Virus record (IMG/VR): IMGVR_UViG_3300020463_000099
Span: 1 to 28,341 of that record
Length of the DNA stretch: 28,341 bases
Source of the DNA: a virus
Direction: 5' to 3' (one strand)
Shown here: piece after piece, positions 15,624-22,697 of the stretch
How positions within the stretch are numbered: the stretch's first letter is position 1
Layout: each line of letters starts with the position of its first letter
Notes under the pieces: model-generated
The model's database searches: none
Seen by the model: only the letters and a program-made list of their open reading frames with translations
Told to the model about the DNA's origin: nothing
Program-made: the position numbers and the translations under genes

Positions 15624-15941
15624 TTAATCAAAACCTAAATAAAAATTACTACCACTATATACTATTCCACCTTCTAATGCGGTAGGTAGTGTTGATTGTT
15701 CTTTCAAAACAATACTTCCTGTAAATCTACTAACATCACTTACGAATAAATTTGTTGAATGTACTTGTCCACCTTGATTAATATCCATATATTGAAATGA
15801 ACCACTCAACCAAGGTACTGTTGAACTTCCGACATTGTAAGTGTTTGCTGCGTCTGGCAAGAAAGAACCACTAACAACATCAATACTTGCTGTTGATAAT
15901 GTTAGTAAACTTGCGAATTGTTTTGATTTAATATTTGCCAT
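15624..15941 (-). CDS. Short fibre-associated structural protein, 105 aa
   Basis: Composition and phrases (VVSGSFLPDAANTYNVGSS, TVPWLSGSF, RFTGSIVLKEQS) resemble segments of the neighbouring fibre proteins, and 'N-T-Y-x-[LIV]-G-x-x-x-x-x-W' is common in phage fibre ends. It may be a shaft segment, a tip, or a remnant of a larger fibre split into separate genes. No enzyme motif is seen. A TAGGAA ribosome binding site lies before the ATG, with a late-promoter-like motif just 13 bases upstream, overlapping the stop of the preceding gene. Confidence 0.65.
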   Translation of the reverse strand: MANIKSKQFASLLTLSTASIDVVSGSFLPDAANTYNVGSSTVPWLSGSFQYMDINQGGQVHSTNLFVSDVSRFTGSIVLKEQSTLPTALEGGIVYSGSNFYLGFD

Positions 15942-15954
15942 TGTATATTCCTAC

Positions 15955-15965
15955 TTATAAATATC
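15955..15965 (-). promoter_or_regulatory. Late-promoter-like motif before the 105-aa gene
   Basis: Sense strand GATATTTATAA, only 13 bases before the ATG at 15941. If it is a -10 element the leader would be very short, which makes this copy less certain as a promoter. Confidence 0.4.
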
Positions 15966-16852
15966 TAACTATTAAATTTCCCAAACCCTATGACCTCATC
16001 ATCTGATTCCAATGAATATCCCAATTCACTCGAATTTATAGTGAGTCTAAAGTCTGTTGATGAATTTTGTTGTATGGTTAGTGCGTCATTTTCCATTACC
16101 ATACCATTTATAAAAAACATAAAATCATTTTCTGATGTTTGTGTCATACCGACCGGAGCTGACGCTGTTATTGCTACAAATTTTACACTTGTTGAAGACA
16201 TAAGGCTACCAGTATGAACAAATGATTTTCTTAAATAATTTCTTTCTGGTTTTAGTGTTGATAAAAAGGTTTTTGCTACTCTTTCCGTTACCAATGCCGT
16301 ATTACTTGCATCAGAAACACTTGTGTCATTTGATATTTCATCAAATGGTCTAATCGGAACACTATCATCTTTATTTAGTAAAACTGAACCCGTAACCTCT
16401 AAACTACTTGAAAAGAATTGTTTCTGTGAAAGATTCTCACCCCAGATTGTACTGCCGGATTGATTTTCTATCACAACTGAGGAAGTTGCGATTGTTGATG
16501 AACCAGTAGCTAATGTTCCTGTAAATGTAAATCCGTCAAGTATTGTTGTATTCTGAGTAACCAGTAAATCATTTTGGAATGTTATTGGTGATGAACCAGA
16601 TATACTCTTGTCTTTTAATACTAATGTGTTTGAACCTGTACCAACGGTCAAAGTATTTGGTGATAAAGTGACTTGATTAAATTGGACACTATCTGTCGTT
16701 CCAACTGCTTGTGGTAATGAAAACTTTACATTACTTTTGAATAGTCCGTCAAATTCTCTTGTATCGAATGTAGTGTCGTTATCGGTGGTAGTTACAAAAT
16801 TGGATGATGAAATCGTTAAAGGATTTTTCAGTTTAAATATTATATCACTCAT
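15965..16852 (-). CDS. Fibre-like paralogue of the gp15 C-terminal extension, 295 aa
   Basis: Residues about 172-295 are a clear paralogue of residues 433-559 of the adjacent gp15-fusion protein: both open with E-I-S-N-D-[TS]-S-x-S-D-A-S, keep T-A-L-V-T-E-R, share N-D-F-x-F-F-I-N-G and end in G-Y-S-L-E-S-D-D-E. The first half is S/T/G-rich, with phrases such as V-G-T-T-D-[SN]-V-x-F also found in the gp15 fusion. It lacks the gp15 core. The likely origin is duplication of the extension. Its product may sit beside the gp15 extension in a neck-fibre or collar structure. No good Shine-Dalgarno beyond a weak AGG before ATG; 8 bases separate it from the gp15-fusion gene. Confidence 0.7.
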   Translation of the reverse strand: MSDIIFKLKNPLTISSSNFVTTTDNDTTFDTREFDGLFKSNVKFSLPQAVGTTDSVQFNQVTLSPNTLTVGTGSNTLVLKDKSISGSSPITFQNDLLVTQNTTILDGFTFTGTLATGSSTIATSSVVIENQSGSTIWGENLSQKQFFSSSLEVTGSVLLNKDDSVPIRPFDEISNDTSVSDASNTALVTERVAKTFLSTLKPERNYLRKSFVHTGSLMSSTSVKFVAITASAPVGMTQTSENDFMFFINGMVMENDALTIQQNSSTDFRLTINSSELGYSLESDDEVIGFGKFNS

Positions 16853-16860
16853 CGTTTTAC

Positions 16861-18540
16861 CTATGTATTAAATTTACCGATTGCTAATATCTCGTCATCA
16901 CTTTCCAATGAATATCCTATTGATGTAGTGTTTACTTGTAAATGGAAACTACCTGTTGATTTTTGTCTAATTGATAACGCATCGTGTTCCATATATTGTC
17001 CATTAATAAAGAACACAAAATCATTTTCATTCGTTGCTGTTACACCACTTGGTGCAGAAGCTGTTGTTGCGTTGAAACTTGCAGTATTACTACCACTTAT
17101 ACCTGTTGATGTTTTGTAAAATTGTTTTCTCAAATAGGTTGTTTCTGCTGTTGTTGTTCCCGCTACATTAAAGTTCGCTACCGCTCTTTCAGTAACAAGT
17201 GCAGTTGCACTTGCGTCACTAAATGAAGAGTCATTTGATATTTCGTTTATTTCATATCCATTTAATTTAAATGAACCAGTTACATCCATACTTCCAGTAA
17301 ATCTGTGAATATCATCTGATGAATCACCAAATTGATTTGAACCTGTTGAATAATCGATAGAACGAGTTGTAATGTTTTTTACAAGAGTATTACTTATTAA
17401 ACTACCAGTAACAACAACATTACCATTTACAGTTAAACTACCACTAACAACTGCTGAACCAGTAATATCAACACTACCACTTATACCACCATCGGTAAAT
17501 TTTGTAGTCGCGGTCCCTAAGTTAACTTGGTTTGCAGTTAGAGTTCCAAAAGTTACATTGTCTGTTGTTCCAACTGATTGTCCGATAGATATTACTTGTG
17601 TTATTGCAGTTGAACCATCAAAACCAACCCCATTATTTGATAATGTAACACCAGTCCCTTGTCTGAAAGTTAGTGGTTTACTTATTGATATTGAGAATCT
17701 ACCACTCGCTGGTGTTTCTGCACCAACTGGTAATGAAACATCTCCTTTTTCATCCACTAATGTAGTGTCTACATTTTCTCTTACTATAAGTTTTTTGTTT
17801 GTTAAGAATTTTTGGGTGGTTGTCTGACTATTAAAAGTCTCTGGTAAAATGTATCCATATAAATTAACACTAAATGTTGTCTTGATTAGTCTTTCACCAT
17901 CAACTTCACTTGAGTCTGAAAAACTTTCCAGACGAGTTCTAAACCTCATCTTTCCTGGTTCACCCCAATATGCTCCGTCCGAATAATTAATTTTTTCTAC
18001 GATACGATTCATTTGGTCAATGTAAGAAGTCCAAATTATAAACTCATAAGAAAGAGTTACATAATCTGGCATAGCTACATTATAATACTCTCTACCTGGT
18101 GTTAATCCTTTTTGAACACTAAATTTATCATATCTGTTGTGGTGAGAATATTTTTTTTCAAATGAATAAAAGTTTCTTGGTTTATTTGCGTCAAGTTTAT
18201 CGATAGGTATATCATCATTTCTTTCCATACCTGTTCGTTTGAACACAATCAATGGTGTAATTATTTGTCTTTTCTTATCTCTTAAGAATCCTTGTTTAGA
18301 AATCGTGGTCCACCTCTCCGGTGATGCGTAAATACAAGGAACTTTTACTTTTTCTTTATTGACTTCTACTTCTGGTTTGATTACTTCATTAAAGTAATAC
18401 ATAATGGCAGAATCCATATCCATAATACCAACTGATAAATTTTTTACATCATCTTTTACTGCTGGTGAATTACGACTTATCTTTTCTCCACGATTAAAAA
18501 TCTTTCTTTGACTTCTCGGTATTGGTTTTTGTCTTGCCAT
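16861..18540 (-). CDS. 15: Tail terminator (gp15-like) fused to a fibre-like C-terminal extension, 559 aa
   Basis: Residues about 40-240 match the T4 gp15 layout: V-P-C-I-Y-A-S-P-E-R-W at 67-77, Y-V-T-L-S-Y-E-F-I-I-W-T-S-Y-I-D-Q-M at 160-177, and T-T-F-S-V-N-L-Y-G-Y-I-L-P at 221-233. T4 gp15 is 272 aa and caps the tail tube and sheath as a hexamer at the head junction. Here about 300 more residues follow. They are S/T/G/V-rich, with a run of short G-S-[LV]-x-[VI]-x-G units (about 370-420) typical of fibre shafts, then a compact 127-residue end domain shared with the next gene. ATG overlaps the gp14-like stop (TAATG), so it is coupled to the neck genes. A collar or whisker function for the extension is inference. 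Confidence 0.78.
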   Translation of the reverse strand: MARQKPIPRSQRKIFNRGEKISRNSPAVKDDVKNLSVGIMDMDSAIMYYFNEVIKPEVEVNKEKVKVPCIYASPERWTTISKQGFLRDKKRQIITPLIVFKRTGMERNDDIPIDKLDANKPRNFYSFEKKYSHHNRYDKFSVQKGLTPGREYYNVAMPDYVTLSYEFIIWTSYIDQMNRIVEKINYSDGAYWGEPGKMRFRTRLESFSDSSEVDGERLIKTTFSVNLYGYILPETFNSQTTTQKFLTNKKLIVRENVDTTLVDEKGDVSLPVGAETPASGRFSISISKPLTFRQGTGVTLSNNGVGFDGSTAITQVISIGQSVGTTDNVTFGTLTANQVNLGTATTKFTDGGISGSVDITGSAVVSGSLTVNGNVVVTGSLISNTLVKNITTRSIDYSTGSNQFGDSSDDIHRFTGSMDVTGSFKLNGYEINEISNDSSFSDASATALVTERAVANFNVAGTTTAETTYLRKQFYKTSTGISGSNTASFNATTASAPSGVTATNENDFVFFINGQYMEHDALSIRQKSTGSFHLQVNTTSIGYSLESDDEILAIGKFNT

Positions 18541-19025
18541 TAATATCCTCTATACTCTTCTAAGTTTGTGGTTGGTGTTCTTACTAAATGTGCCGAAACC
18601 ACTATTGAGTGACTATTATCGGGATTACCACCGATTAATTGGTTTTCATTATAAGTATTGACTTCAAAATAACCCTCATTCCATTTTAAGATATCACCAA
18701 TGTCTGGTCTTAAATCTACTTCTACTAAATACGCTCTTTGAAACGCAAATGAAACATTTTGTTTATTATCTGGACCAAATTCTGTATATTGAAAGTCGAA
18801 ATCTTCAGCATCTACAACACAAGGAAGTTTTACACCTTGTTTGTAAACTTTACCATCGGAAGCTTCACCATACATATTGGTTTCTGTTTCATATACTGAT
18901 GTTCTGTAAAGAATTACAAACTGGTCGATTATTCCACAATCACCCTTATTCGGTTCACCTAAAAGTTCTCTATTGAACTTTTCTATGGTTGCTAAATCTT
19001 TTGCTCCATAATATCGTTGTGCCAT
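18540..19025 (-). CDS. Neck / head-closure protein (gp14-like), 161 aa
   Basis: It lies between the gp13-like and gp15 genes, the T4 order 13-14-15. Conserved-looking features are an early tract Q-F-V-I-L-Y-R-T-S-V-Y and the segment V-D-L-R-P-D-I-G-D-I-L-K-W-N-E-G-Y-F-E-V-N, which parallels the 'P..GDliyf...lFEI' part of T4 gp14. T4 gp14 is 256 aa, so this is shorter. It would form the ring that closes the portal and receives the tail. The ATG at 19025 lies 4 bases from the gp13-like stop, with AGGATAA as ribosome binding site. The assignment depends mostly on order and the GD-hydrophobic motif. Confidence 0.6.
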   Translation of the reverse strand: MAQRYYGAKDLATIEKFNRELLGEPNKGDCGIIDQFVILYRTSVYETETNMYGEASDGKVYKQGVKLPCVVDAEDFDFQYTEFGPDNKQNVSFAFQRAYLVEVDLRPDIGDILKWNEGYFEVNTYNENQLIGGNPDNSHSIVVSAHLVRTPTTNLEEYRGY

Positions 19026-19029
19026 TTGA

Positions 19030-20193
19030 TTATCCTATGTAAAGTGGATATGGAACTTTCTTCAAAGTTTCTTGTTGTGATTCAGATTCTTCCTTTTGAG
19101 CTTCCATAAGTGCTTTACGACTTGTTTGTTCTAAGTTTTCTCTCAATTGTTCTATTAATTGTTCCTTTTCTGCAGATGCTTCTGCTCTTAATGTATCTCC
19201 ATCTAAGGAAACCTCTGCATTTGGAATAGGAATTGTTCCATATTTAGAACGAACGATACCTAACAACTCTTTTGACAATGCTAATCCATATTTTCTTATC
19301 CATTGTTTACCAACATCATTAATTTTATTATATGTCATAAAATCATATCTGGCATTTGAGTAATCTGAAACTACATCTGCTGAACCACTAAATCTTGTTC
19401 TTAGTGGATTATCTCTATCGTCAGTTTTCACATATTCTATCCACAATTTACCTGATTGTGTTGGAACTGGGAATATTCTTAATTGATTATTACGAATTTC
19501 AAAAGAATATGCTGATTTTCTAATTTGGTCATTAAATTCAATTGCTTGTATTCTCAATAAATCTGCGTAGATTGGTTGTAATACGAAAGTAATTGCTGGT
19601 GAATAACTTCCAAATCCAAATCCGTCCAACATATTGTAAGTTCCAAATCCTGTTGATGCGTATGGGTCAAAGTATCTTGTTACCGCAGGTCTTGCTTCAT
19701 AATGAACTCGTTTAACCTCTATACTTGCACCACTTTCACTTGCATTACCGACTAAGTCATTTAAATCATAAATTTGACTTCCTGAATTGACTGAAACTGC
19801 TGTTCTTTTGTAGTCAACGGTTCCACCTACTTGTGCTTCTGAACCATAATCTTCTGAAATAAAAATATTTTCAGATAATGTAGGTTTTACTCGTTTGTGA
19901 GTAAAGTTTGAACTTGTTTCTTGTCCTCTTAAATGTAATAAGTTATCACGAATGTTAAATTGATTAACTTGTGCCGAGTATTCTGATACGGATTCTTCAA
20001 AACAAGCGTAAAATTGTGTGTCTTGTAATTCAACTTCGGTTATTGGATAACCAAGTCTTTGAGCACACCAAGTTGCGAATTTAGGTCCGTCTGTTTGGAA
20101 TGTTGTGTCACTATCGTATAACCCAAATGGTGTAGAACCACTATCTTGGTGGATAGCAGAACCACTACCTGGCCATATTGCTTCTTGAGCCAT
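19030..20193 (-). CDS. Neck protein (gp13-like), 387 aa
   Basis: It opens the 13-14-15 neck block. Features include T-W-C-A-Q-R-L-G-Y-P-[IV]-T-E-V-E-L near residue 40 and a central Q-I-Y-D-L-N-D-L region. The helical C-terminal third reads Y-N-K-I-N-D-V-G-K-Q-W-I-R-K-Y-G-L-A-L then L-G-I-V-R-S-K-Y-G-T-I-P-I-P and L-R-E-N-L-E-Q-T. I recall this last pattern from neck/structural proteins of marine T4-like phages. T4 gp13 is 309 aa. It probably forms the adaptor ring under the portal. The ribosome binding site is AGGAG. A promoter-like motif lies 35 bases upstream, directly after a terminator, so a new transcript starts here. Confidence 0.62.
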   Translation of the reverse strand: MAQEAIWPGSGSAIHQDSGSTPFGLYDSDTTFQTDGPKFATWCAQRLGYPITEVELQDTQFYACFEESVSEYSAQVNQFNIRDNLLHLRGQETSSNFTHKRVKPTLSENIFISEDYGSEAQVGGTVDYKRTAVSVNSGSQIYDLNDLVGNASESGASIEVKRVHYEARPAVTRYFDPYASTGFGTYNMLDGFGFGSYSPAITFVLQPIYADLLRIQAIEFNDQIRKSAYSFEIRNNQLRIFPVPTQSGKLWIEYVKTDDRDNPLRTRFSGSADVVSDYSNARYDFMTYNKINDVGKQWIRKYGLALSKELLGIVRSKYGTIPIPNAEVSLDGDTLRAEASAEKEQLIEQLRENLEQTSRKALMEAQKEESESQQETLKKVPYPLYIG

Positions 20194-20228
20194 TAAAATC
20201 TCCTATTAATAGTCTATTTGTATATACA

Positions 20229-20241
20229 TTAATAAATATAA
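20229..20241 (-). promoter_or_regulatory. Late-promoter-like motif opening the neck operon
   Basis: Sense strand TTATATTTATTAA. It sits immediately after the terminator at 20251-20279 and 35 bases before the ATG at 20193, the strongest positional support that the motif is a promoter. Confidence 0.65.
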
Positions 20242-20250
20242 GAAAAACGA

Positions 20251-20279
20251 AAAACCCCTACAAATAGTAGGGGCTTTTC
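20251..20279 (-). terminator. Intrinsic terminator after the decoration-protein gene
   Basis: Hairpin CCCCTAC/GTAGGGG (20255-20261 with 20267-20273), 5-base loop. On the minus strand it is followed by TTTTTCGTTTTTC, so it ends the transcript of the gene at 20312-20782; the opposite flank has only GCTTTTC. Confidence 0.88.
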
Positions 20280-20311
20280 ACTTCTATAATACTTAGTCCT
20301 AAAACTAATTA

Positions 20312-20782
20312 TTATGCTTGGTCAACCCAAGTTCCACGAATGTCTTGAATATGCCATCCTACTGAACTTAAACCAACTAAATGAACATAGTCATATTGAC
20401 TTTGTGTAGCTTTTGCAAGTATGATGTCTTTATCATCTGTTCCAGCACCACCTGCGATATCTACTAAGAACTTATCACTTGAATTAGGTGATATTGTTAA
20501 TAGTGAACCACCGTCTGCTGATGTGTTTACGATAATGAAAGAAGCACCAACCACAACTGCTGGTAATGTTAATGTTTTAGCGTCTGCTGAAATAGTAACG
20601 AATTTACCAACCTGAACTGAGTGAGTGTTTACTGCTAAAGTTGTATCTGCTGAAAGGTTTATTGCCTCACCACCTGATTGTCCTTCTGCATATAGACCTA
20701 CTGAATCCACTAAATTATCCATATAATTTGCGTGTGATTGTCTCAATACACTTTTTAAAGTTGCATTTGATTTGTTTGCCAT
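20312..20782 (-). CDS. Putative capsid decoration / head protein, 156 aa
   Basis: I chose the ATG at 20782 (MANKSNATLKSVLRQ) because a GGAG ribosome binding site lies 8 bases before it. A longer frame to a GTG at 20878 lacks such a site and runs through a structured leader. Residues 1-35 are helical; the rest (from about 40) looks all-beta, with V-G-K-F-V-T-I-S-A-D-A-K-T-L-T-L-P, then F-I-I-V-N-T-S-A-D-G-G-S and a closing G-W-H-I-Q-D-I-R-G-T-W. The position directly after the major capsid gene, with its own promoter and terminator, is where phages often keep highly expressed decoration or head-fibre proteins. That function is inference. Confidence 0.65.
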   Translation of the reverse strand: MANKSNATLKSVLRQSHANYMDNLVDSVGLYAEGQSGGEAINLSADTTLAVNTHSVQVGKFVTISADAKTLTLPAVVVGASFIIVNTSADGGSLLTISPNSSDKFLVDIAGGAGTDDKDIILAKATQSQYDYVHLVGLSSVGWHIQDIRGTWVDQA

Positions 20783-20928
20783 TATTTTTCTCCATTTATT
20801 TGGGGATTTCCCTGTCCCAAATATATTAATTGTTAGATTACAAGACCCCAAATACATTTGGTTTAGCCAAATACTCACGTCATCCGTCGCCAGAGTTGGA
20901 AGTTTTTGGGGATGGAAATTAATCTTCG
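20783..20928 (-). promoter_or_regulatory. Long structured 5' leader of the decoration gene
   Basis: About 140 bases separate the promoter-like motif from the ATG. Stems seen: TATTTGGG/CCCAAATA (20797-20804 with 20816-20823, 8 bp), ending 2 bases before the GGAG ribosome binding site; ATTTGG/CCAAAT (20856-20861 with 20867-20872); and a longer pairing CCCCAAA/TTTGGGG (20846-20852 with 20905-20911). The recurring ATTTGG/CCAAAT pieces allow alternative pairings. I do not recognise a known riboswitch class. Confidence 0.45.
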
Positions 20929-20930
20929 TA

Positions 20931-20939
20931 TATAAATAG
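20931..20939 (-). promoter_or_regulatory. Late-promoter-like motif before the decoration gene leader
   Basis: Sense strand CTATTTATA, between the terminator of the capsid gene and the structured leader. Confidence 0.5.
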
Positions 20940-20960
20940 GTAATTCTTAGATAAAAAACA

Positions 20961-20988
20961 AAAAACCCCTAAATTAATAGGGGTTTTT
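20961..20988. terminator. Intrinsic terminator after the major capsid gene
   Basis: Stem CCCCTA/TAGGGG (20966-20971 with 20978-20983) around a 6-base AT loop, with A5 on one side and T5 on the other, so it can act in both directions. On the minus strand it ends the capsid transcript. Confidence 0.9.
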
Positions 20989-21031
20989 CGTATGCTTATT
21001 CAGCTTTTAGTATGTGTTGAAATACTAACTA

Positions 21032-22684
21032 TTATACATAGTTAACATCTGCAACTACGACTTTACCATAGAATTCTGGACGAACCATCTTCTTAGCGTA
21101 TCTTGTCATCACACCTTTTCTTGGAGTGAAGTTTTTAGGGTCGTATACTAATGGTGTCATAATCATAGGAACATATGGTGCGTAAACCGCTCCTGTTTCT
21201 AAGAAGTTAGAACCTCTAAATCCTACAAGGATTTGGTTTTCTAACATATAAGGGTTTTTGTAAACAGTGTATCTGTTGTTAATTGCCCCTACCTTTTGAA
21301 CACCCATTGCGAATTGATTTGTGTTAGCGTCGCCATCAGCACCTGTTGCATATCCTGGAATTGATTCAAGGATTGTTGCAGTTTCTGGTGATACAACTAT
21401 AAAGTTTGCTCCACCTCTTAGTGTTTTCTGATGTATTGCATTACTTACGCTTTGGATTTTGTTTCCAAGTGTTTGGAACCATTCACCTTTAGTGTAAGCG
21501 TTTGAAGCACCACTTGATTCTACAAATGTAGTATTTGCTGAATCATATTCGTATCCAACTCTTGCTGACCAGAATTCTGTTTTAGCGGATGCGTTACCCA
21601 TCAACATATCAAGTATTTCTAAGTCAATTTCCATTGAAATGTACTCACTTAATAGTGATGTAAGTTCTGCTTCTGCGTCAACTGAATGGTAAGCGTTTAA
21701 GTCTTGAGCAAGTTCTGGTGTCCAGACTGCTTTTAACTTACGAGTTTTAGCGATGATTGGAATGCTCTTTAACGCAATGTCTAATTCTGGTATATCAATA
21801 TCAGTTTCAGGGTTTGCGTCTGTTTGAGCTGCTGTAGCTTCAAAATCAGTTCTGCTGTAATTTGTGCTTGGTTGTGCGTGATATTTCACTTTCAACGGAC
21901 CTGGTGCACCAGCTATTGATTTTTTAGCGATAAATGTAATTTGTGAATTGTCCTTATCGTGCTTTGTGTAAGCCGGGAAGAACTCATCAAAACCACTACC
22001 TGAGATAGAGAATGCTCTAACTCCGTCTACATCGGCGTTTGTGTATGCTGATGTTGATGTAGTAATTTTTACTAAACCATCATTTGCTGCGTTACCTAAT
22101 GCTACTGAAGCGGATAGGTCTGGTTCATAATCAACATCTGACCAAGTTACTGAACCTGAAGTGTATTCATTGTCATCAACATTTGATGCGTGAATTGCTA
22201 ATTCGCCAGTGATTTTGTCATTTATTGAGTATCCAAATTTACCTGCTCCGTATAGACCGCCTGAGGCGTCTACATTTGAACCTGATGTATTACCATATAC
22301 ATCGGCTCTGTCAGTATGGTTACCTGTTTGAACAGTACCATATTTAAAGTCAAGATAGAAAATCAGACCAGAAGGTAGATTCATTGGTTGAACTGACACA
22401 AAGTCTTGTGCTGCTAATTCACCAAAGATTCTTCTTACTAATGGAAGTGCTACTCCACTCCATTCTTCTGCGTTCTGTCCACCAGTAACTGAAGCTTCTT
22501 GGATTAACTGACCTGCTTGGTTTTCAAGTAGGACTGCCATTCCGTGAACTTTAGTTTCGTCTTCTAAACCTTCTAAAAGACCTGTTGGTTCCCATTTTTC
22601 AACTAACTGACGAGTTTGCTCTAATAATTGTCTTTGTGGATTATGTCCATCCATCAAAGTTTCAATTGAATTTAATTTACTCAT
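21032..22684 (-). CDS. 23: Major capsid protein (gp23), 550 aa
   Basis: Hallmarks of the T4 gp23 family are clear: after the N-terminal 60 residues come W-S-G-V-A-L-P-L-V-R-R-I-F-G-E-L-A-A-Q-D and V-Q-P-M-N-L-P-S-G-L-I-F-Y-L-D-F-K-Y-G; later I-V-V-S-P-E-T-A near residue 420 and a C-terminal Y-A-K-K-M-V-R-P-E. T4 gp23 is 521 aa. A likely prohead-protease site lies at L-I-Q-E63|A64, the [LI]-x-E rule and nearly the position (E65) used in T4, leaving a mature chain of 487 residues. HK97-fold subunits of this protein build the head. The ribosome binding site is AAGGAG; the gene follows the scaffold gene by 13 bases and ends before a strong terminator. Confidence 0.95.
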   Translation of the reverse strand: MSKLNSIETLMDGHNPQRQLLEQTRQLVEKWEPTGLLEGLEDETKVHGMAVLLENQAGQLIQEASVTGGQNAEEWSGVALPLVRRIFGELAAQDFVSVQPMNLPSGLIFYLDFKYGTVQTGNHTDRADVYGNTSGSNVDASGGLYGAGKFGYSINDKITGELAIHASNVDDNEYTSGSVTWSDVDYEPDLSASVALGNAANDGLVKITTSTSAYTNADVDGVRAFSISGSGFDEFFPAYTKHDKDNSQITFIAKKSIAGAPGPLKVKYHAQPSTNYSRTDFEATAAQTDANPETDIDIPELDIALKSIPIIAKTRKLKAVWTPELAQDLNAYHSVDAEAELTSLLSEYISMEIDLEILDMLMGNASAKTEFWSARVGYEYDSANTTFVESSGASNAYTKGEWFQTLGNKIQSVSNAIHQKTLRGGANFIVVSPETATILESIPGYATGADGDANTNQFAMGVQKVGAINNRYTVYKNPYMLENQILVGFRGSNFLETGAVYAPYVPMIMTPLVYDPKNFTPRKGVMTRYAKKMVRPEFYGKVVVADVNYV

Positions 22685-22697
22685 TTTAGTCTACTCC

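Noticed and set aside
20783-20878. Extension of the decoration gene to a GTG at 20878 (32 extra residues)
   Set aside because: The extension runs through the structured leader, has no ribosome binding site, and the ATG at 20782 has GGAG at normal spacing.
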